A stretch of DNA of 64,000 nucleotides, taken from contig SCUB01000023.1 in the NCBI GenBank assembly GCA_004297465.1, positions 248,001 through 312,000 on the forward strand, read 5' to 3'. Shown here piece by piece: positions 45,467 to 55,855 of this stretch. The stretch is from Xanthobacteraceae bacterium. Lineage in GTDB: Bacteria > Pseudomonadota > Alphaproteobacteria > Rhizobiales > Xanthobacteraceae. The notes below the pieces were generated by a model. That model worked only from the letters and a program-made list of their open reading frames with translations. It was not told the origin of the DNA and searched no databases. Each line of letters opens with the position of its first letter. The first letter of the stretch is position 1. Both the position numbers and the translations under genes were made by a program.

Positions 45467-46441
45467 TCAGGCTCCGGCGAACAGGGTGAAGAATTTCTCG
45501 CCGGCGCGCGCGCGCAATTCATGCGCGGCGTCGGCGCCAAGGCTCGCCGCGTCGCCGCGCGTGCCCTGGCGCGTCGCCTCATAGGCCTCGCGGCCATCCG
45601 GCGAGACGATCAGGCCGCGAAAGCGGATGCGCTCGCCCTCGACGGTGCACAGCCCGCCGATCGGGGTGCGGCAGGAGCCGTCGAGCAGGGCGAGGAAGCC
45701 GCGCTCGGCGGCGAGCGCGGTTTCGGTGTCGGGATCGCCGATGGCGGCGACCAGCGCGCTGACGCGGTCGTCGTCGCGGCGCGATTCGATCGCGATGGCG
45801 CCCTGTCCAACCGCGGGCAGGAATTCCTCGGTGCTGAAAATCGAGGTCACGACATTCTCAAGCCCGAGCCGCCGCAAGCCGGCGAGCGCCAGCAGCGTGG
45901 CGTCGGCCTCGCCCTCGGCGAGCTTGCGCAGCCGCGTCTGCACGTTGCCGCGGAAACTTGCGACCTTCAGATCCGGCCGCAGCCGCAGCACCATGGCCTG
46001 GCGGCGCAGCGAGGCGGTGCCGACCACTGAGCCGGCCGGCAGCTGCGCCAGCGTCGGCGCCTTCGGGCTGATGAAGGCGTCGCGCACGTCCTCGCGCGGC
46101 AGCCACGACGAGAGCCACAATTGGTCGGGCAGGAAGGTCGGCACGTCCTTGGCCGAATGCACCGCGAGGTCGATGTCGCCGGCGATCAGCGCCTGCTCGA
46201 TCTCCTTGGTGAACAGCCCCTTGCCGCCGGCCTGCGCCAGCGGCCGGTCGAGGATGGCGTCGCCGCTGGTCTTGATGATCCGGATCTCGATCCGCGCCGG
46301 ATCGAGGCCATGGGCGTGCGCCAGCCGGTCGCGCACCTCATGGGCCTGCGCCAGCGCCAGCGGGCTGCCGCGCGTGCCGATGCGGATGCTGGTCCGCGCC
46401 GCTGACGCGGCCTGTCCGCTACCCTGTTTATCCGATCCCAC
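45467..46441 (-). CDS. hemC: Hydroxymethylbilane synthase (porphobilinogen deaminase)
   Basis: Polymerises four porphobilinogens to hydroxymethylbilane in haem synthesis. The 324-residue product has [15 protein letters not shown] (about residues 19-33), HSAKDVPT (about 95-102), [18 protein letters not shown] (about 141-158), [12 protein letters not shown] and the dipyrromethane-cofactor cysteine C257 in GSCRTPIGG. No ATG lies in frame at the right place; GTG at 46441 is chosen (another GTG at 46465 adds eight residues). It leads the hemC-hemD-Mic60-hemY run and is divergent from tsaD across 133 bp. Confidence 0.93.
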   Translation of the reverse strand: MGSDKQGSGQAASAARTSIRIGTRGSPLALAQAHEVRDRLAHAHGLDPARIEIRIIKTSGDAILDRPLAQAGGKGLFTKEIEQALIAGDIDLAVHSAKDVPTFLPDQLWLSSWLPREDVRDAFISPKAPTLAQLPAGSVVGTASLRRQAMVLRLRPDLKVASFRGNVQTRLRKLAEGEADATLLALAGLRRLGLENVVTSIFSTEEFLPAVGQGAIAIESRRDDDRVSALVAAIGDPDTETALAAERGFLALLDGSCRTPIGGLCTVEGERIRFRGLIVSPDGREAYEATRQGTRGDAASLGADAAHELRARAGEKFFTLFAGA

Positions 46442-46574
46442 GCCTTTGGGCCCTCGCGTTCCCACGCTGAAAAATGCTAGGCCGGTCACGGGACCGGCGC
46501 GGCCGGCGGGTGACCCGCCCACGAGGGGTACCGAAAGCCGGGTTTGCCGGCGAACGCAAGGGCTTCGCGCACAA

Positions 46575-47645
46575 ATGTTGGTGCTCGGGATTGAAACCAC
46601 CTGCGACGAAACCGCCGCCGCCGTGGTCGAACGCGGCGACGACGGAGAGGGCCGCATCCTGGCCAACGTGGTGCGCTCGCAGATCGCCGAGCATGCCGCG
46701 TTCGGCGGCGTGGTGCCGGAGATCGCCGCCCGCGCCCATGTCGAGCTGCTCGACGGTCTGATCGCCGCCGCCATGGACGAGGCCGGGGTGGAATTTGCCG
46801 GGCTTTCCGGCATCGCCGCCGCCGCCGGGCCCGGCCTGATCGGCGGCGTCATCGTCGGGCTGACCACGGCCAAGGCGATCGCGCTGGTGCATGGCCTGCC
46901 GCTGGTCGCCGTCAACCATCTCGAGGCCCATGCGCTGACCCCACGTCTGACCGGGCCGCTGGAATTTCCCTACTGCCTGTTCCTGGTGTCGGGCGGGCAC
47001 ACCCAGATCGTCGCCGTGTGCGGCGTCGGCGACTATGTCCGGCTCGGCACCACGGTCGACGACGCCGTCGGCGAGGCGTTCGACAAGGTCGCCAAGCTCA
47101 TGGGCCTGGCTTACCCCGGCGGGCCGCAGGTCGAGCGCATGGCGGCGATGGGCGATGCGATGCGCTTTGCCTTTCCCCGCCCGATGGCGGGGCGCAAGGA
47201 CGCCAATTTCTCGCTGTCCGGGCTCAAGACCGCGGTGCGCCAGGAGGCCGAGCGCATCGCGCCGCTTTCGGACGCCGACGTCGCCGACCTGTGCGCCTCG
47301 TTCCAGGCCGCCGTCATCGACTCCGTCGCCGACCGGCTCGATGTCGGGCTGGCGCAGTTCAAGGCCCGGTTCGGCGCGCCGGCCGCGCTGGTGGCGGCCG
47401 GCGGGGTCGCCGCCAACGCGGCGCTCCGGGCCGCCCTTCAGGCGGTCGCGGCGCGGGCGCAAACCGGGCTGATCCTGCCGCCGCCGGCGCTGTGCACCGA
47501 CAACGGCGCCATGATCGCCTGGGCCGGCGCCGAGCGGCTGGCGCTGGGGCTGACCGATGCGCTCGACACCGCGCCGCGGGCGCGCTGGCGGCTCGACGAA
47601 ACGCCGCCACCGGCGCCGCTGCACAACACGCGGGCGCGATTCTGA
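46575..47645 (+). CDS. tsaD: tRNA N6-threonylcarbamoyladenosine transferase TsaD
   Basis: Transfers the threonylcarbamoyl group to A37 of ANN-decoding tRNAs, with TsaB and TsaE. The 356-residue protein begins [18 protein letters not shown] and carries the metal-binding HxxxH in [11 protein letters not shown] (about residues 114-124), the nucleotide-binding [14 protein letters not shown] (about 139-152), SLSGLKTAV (about 214-222) and [16 protein letters not shown] (about 307-322). Alphaproteobacterial genomes often place tsaD opposite hemC, as here. gpsA follows after 28 bp and the EVE gene after that. Confidence 0.97.
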   Translation: MLVLGIETTCDETAAAVVERGDDGEGRILANVVRSQIAEHAAFGGVVPEIAARAHVELLDGLIAAAMDEAGVEFAGLSGIAAAAGPGLIGGVIVGLTTAKAIALVHGLPLVAVNHLEAHALTPRLTGPLEFPYCLFLVSGGHTQIVAVCGVGDYVRLGTTVDDAVGEAFDKVAKLMGLAYPGGPQVERMAAMGDAMRFAFPRPMAGRKDANFSLSGLKTAVRQEAERIAPLSDADVADLCASFQAAVIDSVADRLDVGLAQFKARFGAPAALVAAGGVAANAALRAALQAVAARAQTGLILPPPALCTDNGAMIAWAGAERLALGLTDALDTAPRARWRLDETPPPAPLHNTRARF

Positions 47646-47673
47646 CCACGGCAACCTCAACGGGGACGGCGGC

Positions 47674-48654
47674 ATGAGCGTGTTCGACAAGGTCGCGGTG
47701 ATCGGCGCCGGAGCCTGGGGCACCGCGCTCGCCAACACTTCCGTGCGCGCCGGCCGCGAGGTGGTGCTGGTGGCGCGCGACGAAGCCGCCGCCCGCGCGC
47801 TGGCGTGCCGGCGCGAAAGCCCGCATCTGCCGGGGATTGCGCTCAGCTCCGAGGTCACCGTCACCCACGAGGCGGCGGCGGCGCGCGACGGCATCGTGCT
47901 GATGGTGGTGCCGGCGCAGGCGGTGCGCGAGGCCGCGACGGAACTGGCGCCGCACCTGCATGCCGGCGCGCCGCTCGTGGTGTGCGCCAAGGGCATCGAG
48001 CGCGGCACGCAGAAATTCATGACCGAGGTGATCGCGCAAGTGGTGCCGCAGGCGACGCCGGCGATCCTGTCGGGACCGAGCTTCGCCGCCGACGTGGCGC
48101 GCGGCCTGCCGACCGCGGTGACGCTGGCGGCGGGCGACGACGCGATGGCCGCGGCGCTTTCGCGCGCGCTCGGCTGCACCACGTTCCGTCCCTACCACAC
48201 CACCGACGTGCGCGGCGTCGAGATCGGCGGCGCCGCCAAGAACGTGCTGGCGATCGCCGCCGGCATCGTCGCCGGACGCAAGCTGGGCGCCTCGGCGCTC
48301 GCGGCGCTGACCACGCGCGGCTTCGCCGAGTTGGTGCGATTCGGCCGCGCCCATGGCGCTCAGGCCGAGACGTTGGCGGGCTTATCGGGGCTCGGCGACC
48401 TCATCCTGACCTGCGCGAGTCCGCAGTCGCGCAACTTCGCGCTCGGCCAGGCGCTGGCCGAAGGCCACCGCGAAGCGGCCGCCGGCAAGCTCAGCGAGGG
48501 CCTCTACACCGCCGCGGTGCTGGCCGAGATGGCGGCCGCGCGCGCCATCGACATGCCGATCGCGCGCGCGGTCGCCGACATCCTGGCCGGGCGGCTGACG
48601 GTGGACGCGGCGATCGACGCACTGCTGACGCGTCCGTTCCGGGCGGAGGGCTGA
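47674..48654 (+). CDS. gpsA: NAD(P)-dependent glycerol-3-phosphate dehydrogenase
   Basis: Makes sn-glycerol 3-phosphate for phospholipids from dihydroxyacetone phosphate. The 326-residue protein has the dinucleotide motif [13 protein letters not shown] (about residues 9-21), the [17 protein letters not shown] segment (about 132-148), the catalytic lysine region [15 protein letters not shown] (about 186-200) and [19 protein letters not shown] (about 236-254). Start [11 protein letters not shown] at 47674. It is the middle gene of tsaD-gpsA-EVE, separated from the EVE gene by only 4 bp. Confidence 0.96.
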   Translation: MSVFDKVAVIGAGAWGTALANTSVRAGREVVLVARDEAAARALACRRESPHLPGIALSSEVTVTHEAAAARDGIVLMVVPAQAVREAATELAPHLHAGAPLVVCAKGIERGTQKFMTEVIAQVVPQATPAILSGPSFAADVARGLPTAVTLAAGDDAMAAALSRALGCTTFRPYHTTDVRGVEIGGAAKNVLAIAAGIVAGRKLGASALAALTTRGFAELVRFGRAHGAQAETLAGLSGLGDLILTCASPQSRNFALGQALAEGHREAAAGKLSEGLYTAAVLAEMAAARAIDMPIARAVADILAGRLTVDAAIDALLTRPFRAEG

Positions 48655-48658
48655 AGCC

Positions 48659-49078
48659 ATGGCCTGCTGGCTGGTCAAGTCCGAGCCGTCGGCGTGGTCG
48701 TGGGATGAGCAGGTCGAAAAGGGCGCGGCCGGCGAGGCCTGGACCGGGGTGCGCAACCACACCGCCAAGCAGAACCTGATGAAGATGCGCAACGGCGAGC
48801 GCGCCTTCTTCTACCACTCCAACGAAGGCAAGGAGATCGTCGGCATCGTCGAGATCATCCGCGAGGCCTATCCCGACCCGACCGACGCCAGCGGCGCCTT
48901 CGTCTGCGTCGACGTCCGCGCGCGGCGGGCCCTGGCGCGGCCGGTGACGCTGGCGGCCATCAAGGCCGAGAAGCGGCTTGCCGACATGGCGCTGATCCGG
49001 CAGTCGCGGCTCTCGGTGCAGCCGGTGACGGCGGCGGAATGGGCGCTGGTGTGCAAAATGGGCGGCGTCGCGCCGTGA
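48659..49078 (+). CDS. EVE-domain protein
   Basis: A 139-residue PUA-like EVE protein: [20 protein letters not shown] at the start, [20 protein letters not shown] (about residues 30-49), [18 protein letters not shown] (about 49-66) and a C-terminal [13 protein letters not shown] domains bind modified bases in DNA or RNA, and stand-alone members in proteobacteria are common near tsaD/gpsA; a role in reading RNA modification is plausible. It starts 4 bp after gpsA and ends the operon. A 293-bp gap follows to acs. Confidence 0.92.
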   Translation: MACWLVKSEPSAWSWDEQVEKGAAGEAWTGVRNHTAKQNLMKMRNGERAFFYHSNEGKEIVGIVEIIREAYPDPTDASGAFVCVDVRARRALARPVTLAAIKAEKRLADMALIRQSRLSVQPVTAAEWALVCKMGGVAP

Positions 49079-49371
49079 CCGGCGGCGGCGAGGCCGAGCG
49101 CTCCTGCCTCAACCAAAGTGTGACCCCGACCCGCTTGTGGCGCTCGCGGCCGCCATCGCATAATGACCGCCGAAAGAACAAGCATAAGGCCCGTCCGGCA
49201 GGATGGGGCGCGGGAGGAGATCGGCCTGCCAGACTGATATTGCCGCCCTGGCCCGCATCCGGGCAGTGGCGGCGTTCTCCCATCATTCACCGGGGAAAGC
49301 GGCGCCGCGACGGCGCCCGGTTTTCCGGTTTCCGGGTTGCCAAATTTCTGGGTTGTCCAAGGAGAGTCCTG

Positions 49372-51327
<1,956 letters not shown>

Positions 51328-51361
51328 GCCCGGCCCCACGGGCCGACCTGGAAAAAACGTC

Positions 51362-51394
51362 AGGCGCGGGCCCCTTCGGGGTCCGCGCCTTTTT
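51362..51394 (+). terminator. Terminator after acs
   Basis: AGGCGCGG (51362-51369) pairs with CCGCGCCT (51383-51390), and CCCC/GGGG extends the stem around a TTC loop. A T-run ending at 51394 follows on the plus strand, about 35 bp after the acs stop. Confidence 0.85.
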
Positions 51395-51543
51395 ACGCTC
51401 CGCGGGCCGGCCTGCCCGCGCGCCGTCCTCTTTTTTCGCGGCTGTGGTTTTCGCGCTATTTACATCCCGCCGGTAGATTGACCATGAATCGGGTTGCCGG
51501 CGCCTCTCCGATGCGGAGGCGCCTCCAGGGGGTGAGATCGTCA

Positions 51544-52062
51544 ATGGCGTACAGAAGAAATGCGGCGTACGGGCTGATGGCGGCGGCGGCCGCGACCCTG
51601 ATGGCGGCGACGCAGGCGCAGGCGCGCCCGCAGATGGTGCAGTTCCGCGGCGATTACGCCTCCGGCACGATCGTGGTGCGCACCAGCGAGCGGCGGCTCT
51701 ATTTCGTGCTCGGCGACGGCAAGGCGCTGCGCTATCCGGTCGGCGTCGGCCGCGCCGGCAAGCAATGGTCGGGAACCGCGTTCATTGACGGCAAGCACCG
51801 CTATCCGGCGTGGTCGCCGCCCGCCGACGTCAAGCGCGACAAGCCGTCGCTGCCCGACGTCATTCCCGGCGGCTCGCCGCGCAACCCGATGGGGGTGGCG
51901 GCGATGACGCTGTCGGGCGGTCAGTACGCCATTCACGGCACCAACGTGCCGGGCTCGGTCGGCGGCTATGTGTCCTATGGCTGCATCCGCATGTACAACC
52001 AGGATATCACCGACCTGTTCGAGCGCGTGTCGTTCGGCACCCAGGTGGTGGTGACGCACTGA
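51544..52062 (+). CDS. L,D-transpeptidase (YkuD family)
   Basis: A 172-residue exported YkuD-type enzyme that makes 3-3 cross-links in peptidoglycan or attaches proteins to it. A signal peptide (MAYRRNAAYGLMAAAAATLM; cleavage near ARP) is followed by the catalytic domain with GTAFIDGKHRYPAWSP (about residues 76-91) and the catalytic region AIHGTNVPGSVGGYVSYGCI, ending with the active cysteine in SYGCIRMYN (about 151-159). The usual SHGC has tyrosine for histidine, as I recall in other rhizobial homologues. Start MAYRRN at 51544 is used over an upstream ATG. Confidence 0.9.
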   Translation: MAYRRNAAYGLMAAAAATLMAATQAQARPQMVQFRGDYASGTIVVRTSERRLYFVLGDGKALRYPVGVGRAGKQWSGTAFIDGKHRYPAWSPPADVKRDKPSLPDVIPGGSPRNPMGVAAMTLSGGQYAIHGTNVPGSVGGYVSYGCIRMYNQDITDLFERVSFGTQVVVTH

Positions 52063-52079
52063 CGCGATCTCGTCTTCCT

Positions 52080-52154
52080 CGTCGTGTGGAGCCTGACCCC
52101 GCGCATCCATCCTTTCCGTGCAGCTGGATTGCCGGATCACGTCCGGCAATGACG
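52080..52154. repeat. Palindromic mosaic repeat (RIME-like), copy 4
   Basis: Left unit partly decayed (CGTCGTGTGGAGCCTGACCC); right unit intact: CTGGATTGCCGGATCACG followed by TCCGGCAATGACG (about 52124-52154). The right unit is identical to that at 59654-59684. Confidence 0.78.
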
Positions 52155-52230
52155 CCTGGTGGGACGTCGCCGCGTGTCCGTTATCGGGGGCGGGATCGCT
52201 TCCTCGTTCCTGGCAGGGCGCGAAACCAAA

Positions 52231-52262
52231 ACGGGCGCCGCGTGCGGCACCCGTTCTTTTTT
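52231..52262. terminator. Terminator between L,D-transpeptidase and OmpW-type genes
   Basis: ACGGGCGCCG (52231-52240) pairs with CGGCACCCGT (52245-52254) with one mismatch and a CGTG loop. T-rich sequence follows on the plus strand and A-rich sequence precedes, so it may serve both converging genes. Confidence 0.7.
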
Positions 52263-52289
52263 CCGTAAGCTGGATGAAGGTGGAGGGGC

Positions 52290-52991
52290 TCAGTACTTCG
52301 CCAGCACCGGGCCGCCGAAGCGGTAGGTGATGCCGGCGCCGACCAGCCACGGATCGAGATGGGTGTGGCCGGTGAGCGCGCCGTTGTTGGCGCTCCAAGT
52401 CGGGTCGAGCCACAGCTTCTTGACGTCGACGTTCACGCCCCAATTGGCGGTGAGCATGTAGTCGAAGCCGATCTGCGCGGCGACGCCGAAGGCGTTGCCG
52501 ACGCTGAGCTGGGTGACGACGCCGCCGGCCGCCGAGGTGCTGAACGGAATGGTGTAGTTGACGCCGACGCCGACATACGGCTTGAACGCGCCGAGATCGG
52601 TGAAGTGATACTGCAGGGTCAGCGTCGGCGGCAGCAGCCAAGTGCTGCCGGCCGGAACGCCGGTCAGCGCGCCGGTGCCGTCGATGTCGTGCCTGGTGAC
52701 GCCGAGAATGAGTTCGGCGGCGATGTTCCGGGTGAAGAAATAGGTGATGTCGAGTTCCGGCACGATGGCGTCGCTGTAGGCGAGCCCCGCCCCCGGAATC
52801 TGGTCGACCGTACCGGCATCGCGCGGCAGCACGCCGATCGCGCGCACGCGGATCATCCATGGGCTCCAGTAGTCGACCGGAGCGGCCTTGTAGGCCGGCG
52901 CCCTGGCGCCCATGTCGGCCGCAACCGCAGGTGCGGCAAGAAACGCAACCACAACCGCGGCCGCGCCCATCAGTCCAACAGTCTTCCGCAT
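52290..52991 (-). CDS. OmpW-family outer membrane protein
   Basis: A 233-residue outer membrane beta-barrel of the OmpW family. The signal peptide is MRKTVGLMGAAAVVVAFLAA, with cleavage near AVA-A. The mature protein opens AAPVDYWSPWMIRVRAIGVL (about 38-57) and continues with alternating hydrophobic strands such as ELDITYFFTRNIAAELILGV (about 80-99). GAGITYRFGGPVLAKY is the terminal strand with a C-terminal aromatic residue. OmpW proteins form small hydrophobic channels. Start MRKTVGL at 52991 is supported by a GGGGGA sequence; longer frames upstream lack a signal peptide. It is convergent with the L,D-transpeptidase. Confidence 0.88.
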   Translation of the reverse strand: MRKTVGLMGAAAVVVAFLAAPAVAADMGARAPAYKAAPVDYWSPWMIRVRAIGVLPRDAGTVDQIPGAGLAYSDAIVPELDITYFFTRNIAAELILGVTRHDIDGTGALTGVPAGSTWLLPPTLTLQYHFTDLGAFKPYVGVGVNYTIPFSTSAAGGVVTQLSVGNAFGVAAQIGFDYMLTANWGVNVDVKKLWLDPTWSANNGALTGHTHLDPWLVGAGITYRFGGPVLAKY

Positions 52992-53328
52992 TTCAAAGTC
53001 CCCCATTATCAAAAACGCTGCTTGAAAGCCCCTGGCAGCGCCAGCCTTGCGCTGGAACAACAACGCGGTTCTAGGAGGACATAGAATGACATACATCAAG
53101 AAAAACAGCAGGTAGCAGATTTAGAATTGAGATTTATCAATTGCTGTGGCGCAATAAACACACCTATTGCGAATGCTGATCACGATGGGGAGATGTCACT
53201 CTCCGCGCCCTGGTTCTACAGCATCTTCAATGCAGTAAGCCGCTGTCCGCCCGTCACGCGAGCCCACTGATTCGCGTTGCTAGGCTTGCTGCGTCGCAAA
53301 AAATAACGGCTATCGGCGCGGAAGACGG
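52992..53328. other. A+T-rich intergenic region between OmpW and nuclease genes
   Basis: This 337-bp region is clearly lower in G+C than its surroundings, especially 53080-53190 (AGATTTAGAATTGAGATTTA-like). It must hold the OmpW promoter on the minus strand and the 3' end of the nuclease gene. A nine-codon open frame with a good AGGAGG site on the plus strand starts at 53086. No convincing longer gene or RNA is visible. Confidence 0.6.
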
Positions 53329-53892
53329 CTAGCGGGCCGTGCCAGGCATGCACCAGCCCTCGCGGCGGCCGCCGGAATAGCTGCGGGCCAGCCCCATCTC
53401 CAACATGGCCTTGGATATATTGGCGGTTTTTCGCGTGGCGGCGTCCGCGACGATGCGCCCGGCATATTTGTCGGGACCGATATTGAAAATGGCGATGTCA
53501 CCCTCGGCGAGCAGCTTTTCCAGCGCGGCGGTGGCGGCCTCCGCCTGCCGCAACTCCTGCGCGCAGGCCGCCTTCAGCTCGGGCGCGTCGATGCCGCGCA
53601 GCCGCACCCGGGTCGTGATCTCAATGCCGGGCCAGACATGCACCCGCGCCTCGAAGGTGTCGCCATCGAGGGTGCGCAGCACCGTCGCGCCGTGACGCGA
53701 GGCCGGATGGCTGAGCTGTGCCCAGTCTCGCGCGGGAATCTCGCTGTGGCGGTCGGCCTGGTGCTCGGCCGGCGCTGTCCGGCGCGGCATGGTCCAGGAA
53801 CCACCGGCCGCGACGCCAAGCACGAAGACCCACGGCAGCAGAGTGACGCGGGTGGAACGCCAGCGCGGGGAGCGGGCAGGTTCTAGGAACAT
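53329..53892 (-). CDS. Thermonuclease (SNase-like) family protein
   Basis: A 187-residue exported or membrane-anchored nuclease-like protein. The N-terminal hydrophobic stretch (about residues 18-34, TLLPWVFVLGVAAGG) acts as signal/anchor. The SNase domain has VLRTLDGDTFEARVHV (about 71-86), RVRLRGIDAPELKAACA (about 95-111) and the third region DKYAGRIVADA (about 141-151). The usual nuclease arginines are partly recognisable (RLRGIDAPE, YAGRIV), so activity is plausible. Start is uncertain: ATG at 53892 lies only one base after AGGAG inside an inverted repeat; TTG at 53910 is the alternative. C-terminal GWCMPG is family-typical. Confidence 0.82.
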   Translation of the reverse strand: MFLEPARSPRWRSTRVTLLPWVFVLGVAAGGSWTMPRRTAPAEHQADRHSEIPARDWAQLSHPASRHGATVLRTLDGDTFEARVHVWPGIEITTRVRLRGIDAPELKAACAQELRQAEAATAALEKLLAEGDIAIFNIGPDKYAGRIVADAATRKTANISKAMLEMGLARSYSGGRREGWCMPGTAR

Positions 53893-53902
53893 TCTCCTAG
53901 AA
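53881..53902 (-). repeat. Inverted repeat spanning the nuclease ribosome-binding site and start
   Basis: TTCTAGGA (53881-53888) and TCCTAGAA (53895-53902) are perfect inverted arms with a six-base loop. On the minus strand the arms cover AGGAG and bracket the start codon, so the folded mRNA would hide the translation start. Could equally be a protein-binding operator. Confidence 0.6.
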
Positions 53903-53931
53903 TGCCGCAAATCGCCCGTCGCGGCAAGTCC

Positions 53932-53958
53932 GGTTATTCAATCAGTGATTGAATAACC
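53932..53958. promoter_or_regulatory. 27-bp palindrome upstream of the nuclease gene
   Basis: GGTTATTCAATCA (53932-53944) and TGATTGAATAACC (53946-53958) are perfect reverse complements around a single G. It lies about 40 bp before the nuclease start and 32 bp after the DUF1674 stop on the same strand. No T-run follows, so an operator is more likely than a terminator, but a hairpin is possible. Confidence 0.6.
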
Positions 53959-53990
53959 AAAATACATCAACCCATGCGGGGTGCGACCGC

Positions 53991-54209
53991 TCAGAAATCG
54001 GACAGGATGCCCTTCCGTTCCCAGTCGCCGTACCGGGTCGGCTCGGGCCCGCGGCGTCCTTGAATTTCGGGGGGCCGGCGCGTTTCCGACGCCGCGCGCT
54101 GACGCGTTCGCTCCGCGGCCTCGGCCAGCGCCCGCCGCGCCGCCTCGGACAGCGGCTTTGCCGCCGCCGCGCCGGACTCGGGCGTTGCCGTCTCGGTCGC
54201 GTCCGCCAT
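53991..54209 (-). CDS. DUF1674 protein (SDHAF4-like succinate dehydrogenase assembly factor)
   Basis: A 72-residue protein with an Ala/Glu-rich N terminus predicted to be helical and the conserved DUF1674 C-terminal motif P-T-R-Y-G-D-W-E-R-K-G-I-L-S-D-F. The eukaryotic member SDHAF4 binds flavinated SdhA before assembly of complex II; the bacterial family is expected to do the same, though this is inferred. sdhCDAB lies 28 kb away in the same window. It is encoded next to rsmB on the opposite strand, and the nuclease gene follows on the same strand. Confidence 0.87.
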   Translation of the reverse strand: MADATETATPESGAAAAKPLSEAARRALAEAAERTRQRAASETRRPPEIQGRRGPEPTRYGDWERKGILSDF

Positions 54210-54406
54210 GAACCGTCTCCAGATTTCCCCCGCGCGGGCATCTTAGGACATGCGCCGCGCGGAGCGGAAATGCTTTTCCCCTTCGCGCGCGGCGATCCCG
54301 CGCATAGCTCGCGTTATTTTTGGCCTAGTCCGCCATTCCAAGCTTACAGTGTACCGATAGCGTTCCCCGCACCGCCTGATTCGTCCAGCGTATCCAAGCA
54401 GGCCGC

Positions 54407-55747
54407 ATGCCCTCGTCACGATTTGTTCCGCAAGCCGAAACACCTGGTCTGGCGCCGCGCCGCATCGCCGCGGACATTCTCGACAACGTGCTGACGCGCC
54501 GGCGCAGCCTCGATGACCAGCTCGACGGCGGGGGCGCCCATCCCGGCCTTAAGACCCTGAGCGACCGCGACCGCGCGCTGATGCGCCGCCTGGTCGCCAC
54601 CGCGCTGCGCCGGCTCGGAACGCTGCGCCACCTGTTTTCACGCCTGCTCGACCGTGGCCTGCCGACCGACGCGCCGCGCGCCGAGAGCGCGCTGTTGATC
54701 GGCGCCGCGCAGATCCTGTGGCTCGATGTCCCCGACCATGCCGCGGTCGACCTGTCGGTGCGGCTGGTGCAGGCCGACCGCCGCGCCGCGCGCTATGCCG
54801 GGCTCATCAACGCGGTGCTGCGCCGCTGCGCCCGCGAGGGCCGGGCGCTGATCGGCGAGGGCGACGACGGCCTGCGCGATCTGCCGCCGTGGCTGCAGGC
54901 GCGCTGGGTGCATCATTATGGCGAGGCCGGCGCGCGCGCCATCGCCGCGGCCATCGGTCACGAGCCGCCGCTCGACCTCACGGTCAAGGCCGACCCGCCG
55001 GGCTGGGCGCTGCGGTTGCATGGCGAGGTGCTGCCGACCGGAACGGTGCGCGCCGCGCTGTCGGGCGCGGTGACGCTGCTGCCGGGATTCGCCGAGGGCG
55101 CGTGGTGGGTGCAGGATGCCGCGGCCGCGCTGCCGGCGCGGCTGTTCGGCGACGTCACCGGGCTGGCCATCGCGGACCTGTGCGCCGCGCCGGGCGGCAA
55201 GACCGCCCAGCTTGCCCACGGCGGCGCCCGCGTCACCGCCGTCGATCGCTCCGAGGCCCGGCTCGGACGGCTGCGCGACAACCTCGCCCGGCTCCATCTC
55301 GCCGCCGACACCGTGGCCGCCGACGCCGCCGCCTGGTCGGGCGGGCCGTTCGACGGCGTCCTGATCGACGCGCCCTGCAGCGCCACCGGCACCCTGCGCC
55401 GCCATCCGGACATCGCCTGGCTCAAGCAGGAGCGCGACCTCGAGCAACTGGTGCCGCTGCAGCGCGCCCTGCTCGGCCGCGCCGCCGAGCTGCTCAAGCC
55501 CGGCGGCACGCTGGTCTATTGCACCTGCTCGCTCGAACCCGAGGAAGGCGAACAGGCGATCGCCTGGCTTTTGGCCGAGGGCGCGCCGTTCACCCGCAAG
55601 CCGATCGAGCCGGCCGAGGTCGGCGGCCGCGCCGAGTTCATCAACGCCGACGGCGACCTTCGTACCCTGCCGAGCCAGCTTCCCCATGACGACCCGCGCC
55701 TGAGCGGCCTCGACGGATTTTTCGCCGCCCGGCTGGTCCGGCGCTGA
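54407..55747 (+). CDS. rsmB: 16S rRNA (cytosine-C5)-methyltransferase RsmB
   Basis: Methylates C967 of 16S rRNA with SAM (inferred from RsmB/Sun). The 446-residue protein has an N-terminal NusB-like RNA-binding domain (about 1-140) and a C-terminal Rossmann methyltransferase domain. The latter contains LCAAPGGKTAQLAHGGA (about residues 262-278), FDGVLIDAPCSATGTLRRH (by position about 315-333) and the nucleophilic-cysteine motif LVYCTCSLEPEEGE (about 369-382). Length is normal. The heparinase-like gene starts 108 bp downstream, then purH, an order common in rhizobia. Confidence 0.93.
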   Translation: MPSSRFVPQAETPGLAPRRIAADILDNVLTRRRSLDDQLDGGGAHPGLKTLSDRDRALMRRLVATALRRLGTLRHLFSRLLDRGLPTDAPRAESALLIGAAQILWLDVPDHAAVDLSVRLVQADRRAARYAGLINAVLRRCAREGRALIGEGDDGLRDLPPWLQARWVHHYGEAGARAIAAAIGHEPPLDLTVKADPPGWALRLHGEVLPTGTVRAALSGAVTLLPGFAEGAWWVQDAAAALPARLFGDVTGLAIADLCAAPGGKTAQLAHGGARVTAVDRSEARLGRLRDNLARLHLAADTVAADAAAWSGGPFDGVLIDAPCSATGTLRRHPDIAWLKQERDLEQLVPLQRALLGRAAELLKPGGTLVYCTCSLEPEEGEQAIAWLLAEGAPFTRKPIEPAEVGGRAEFINADGDLRTLPSQLPHDDPRLSGLDGFFAARLVRR

Positions 55748-55855
55748 TGTGGACAGACCCTTGGAGCCGATTTGGCGGGATGCGGGGCCTTGGCTATGGT
55801 GCCTGCTGACCAAACAGCGGATCGTTGGCGACCCGCGGGAAAAACGCTCAACCAC

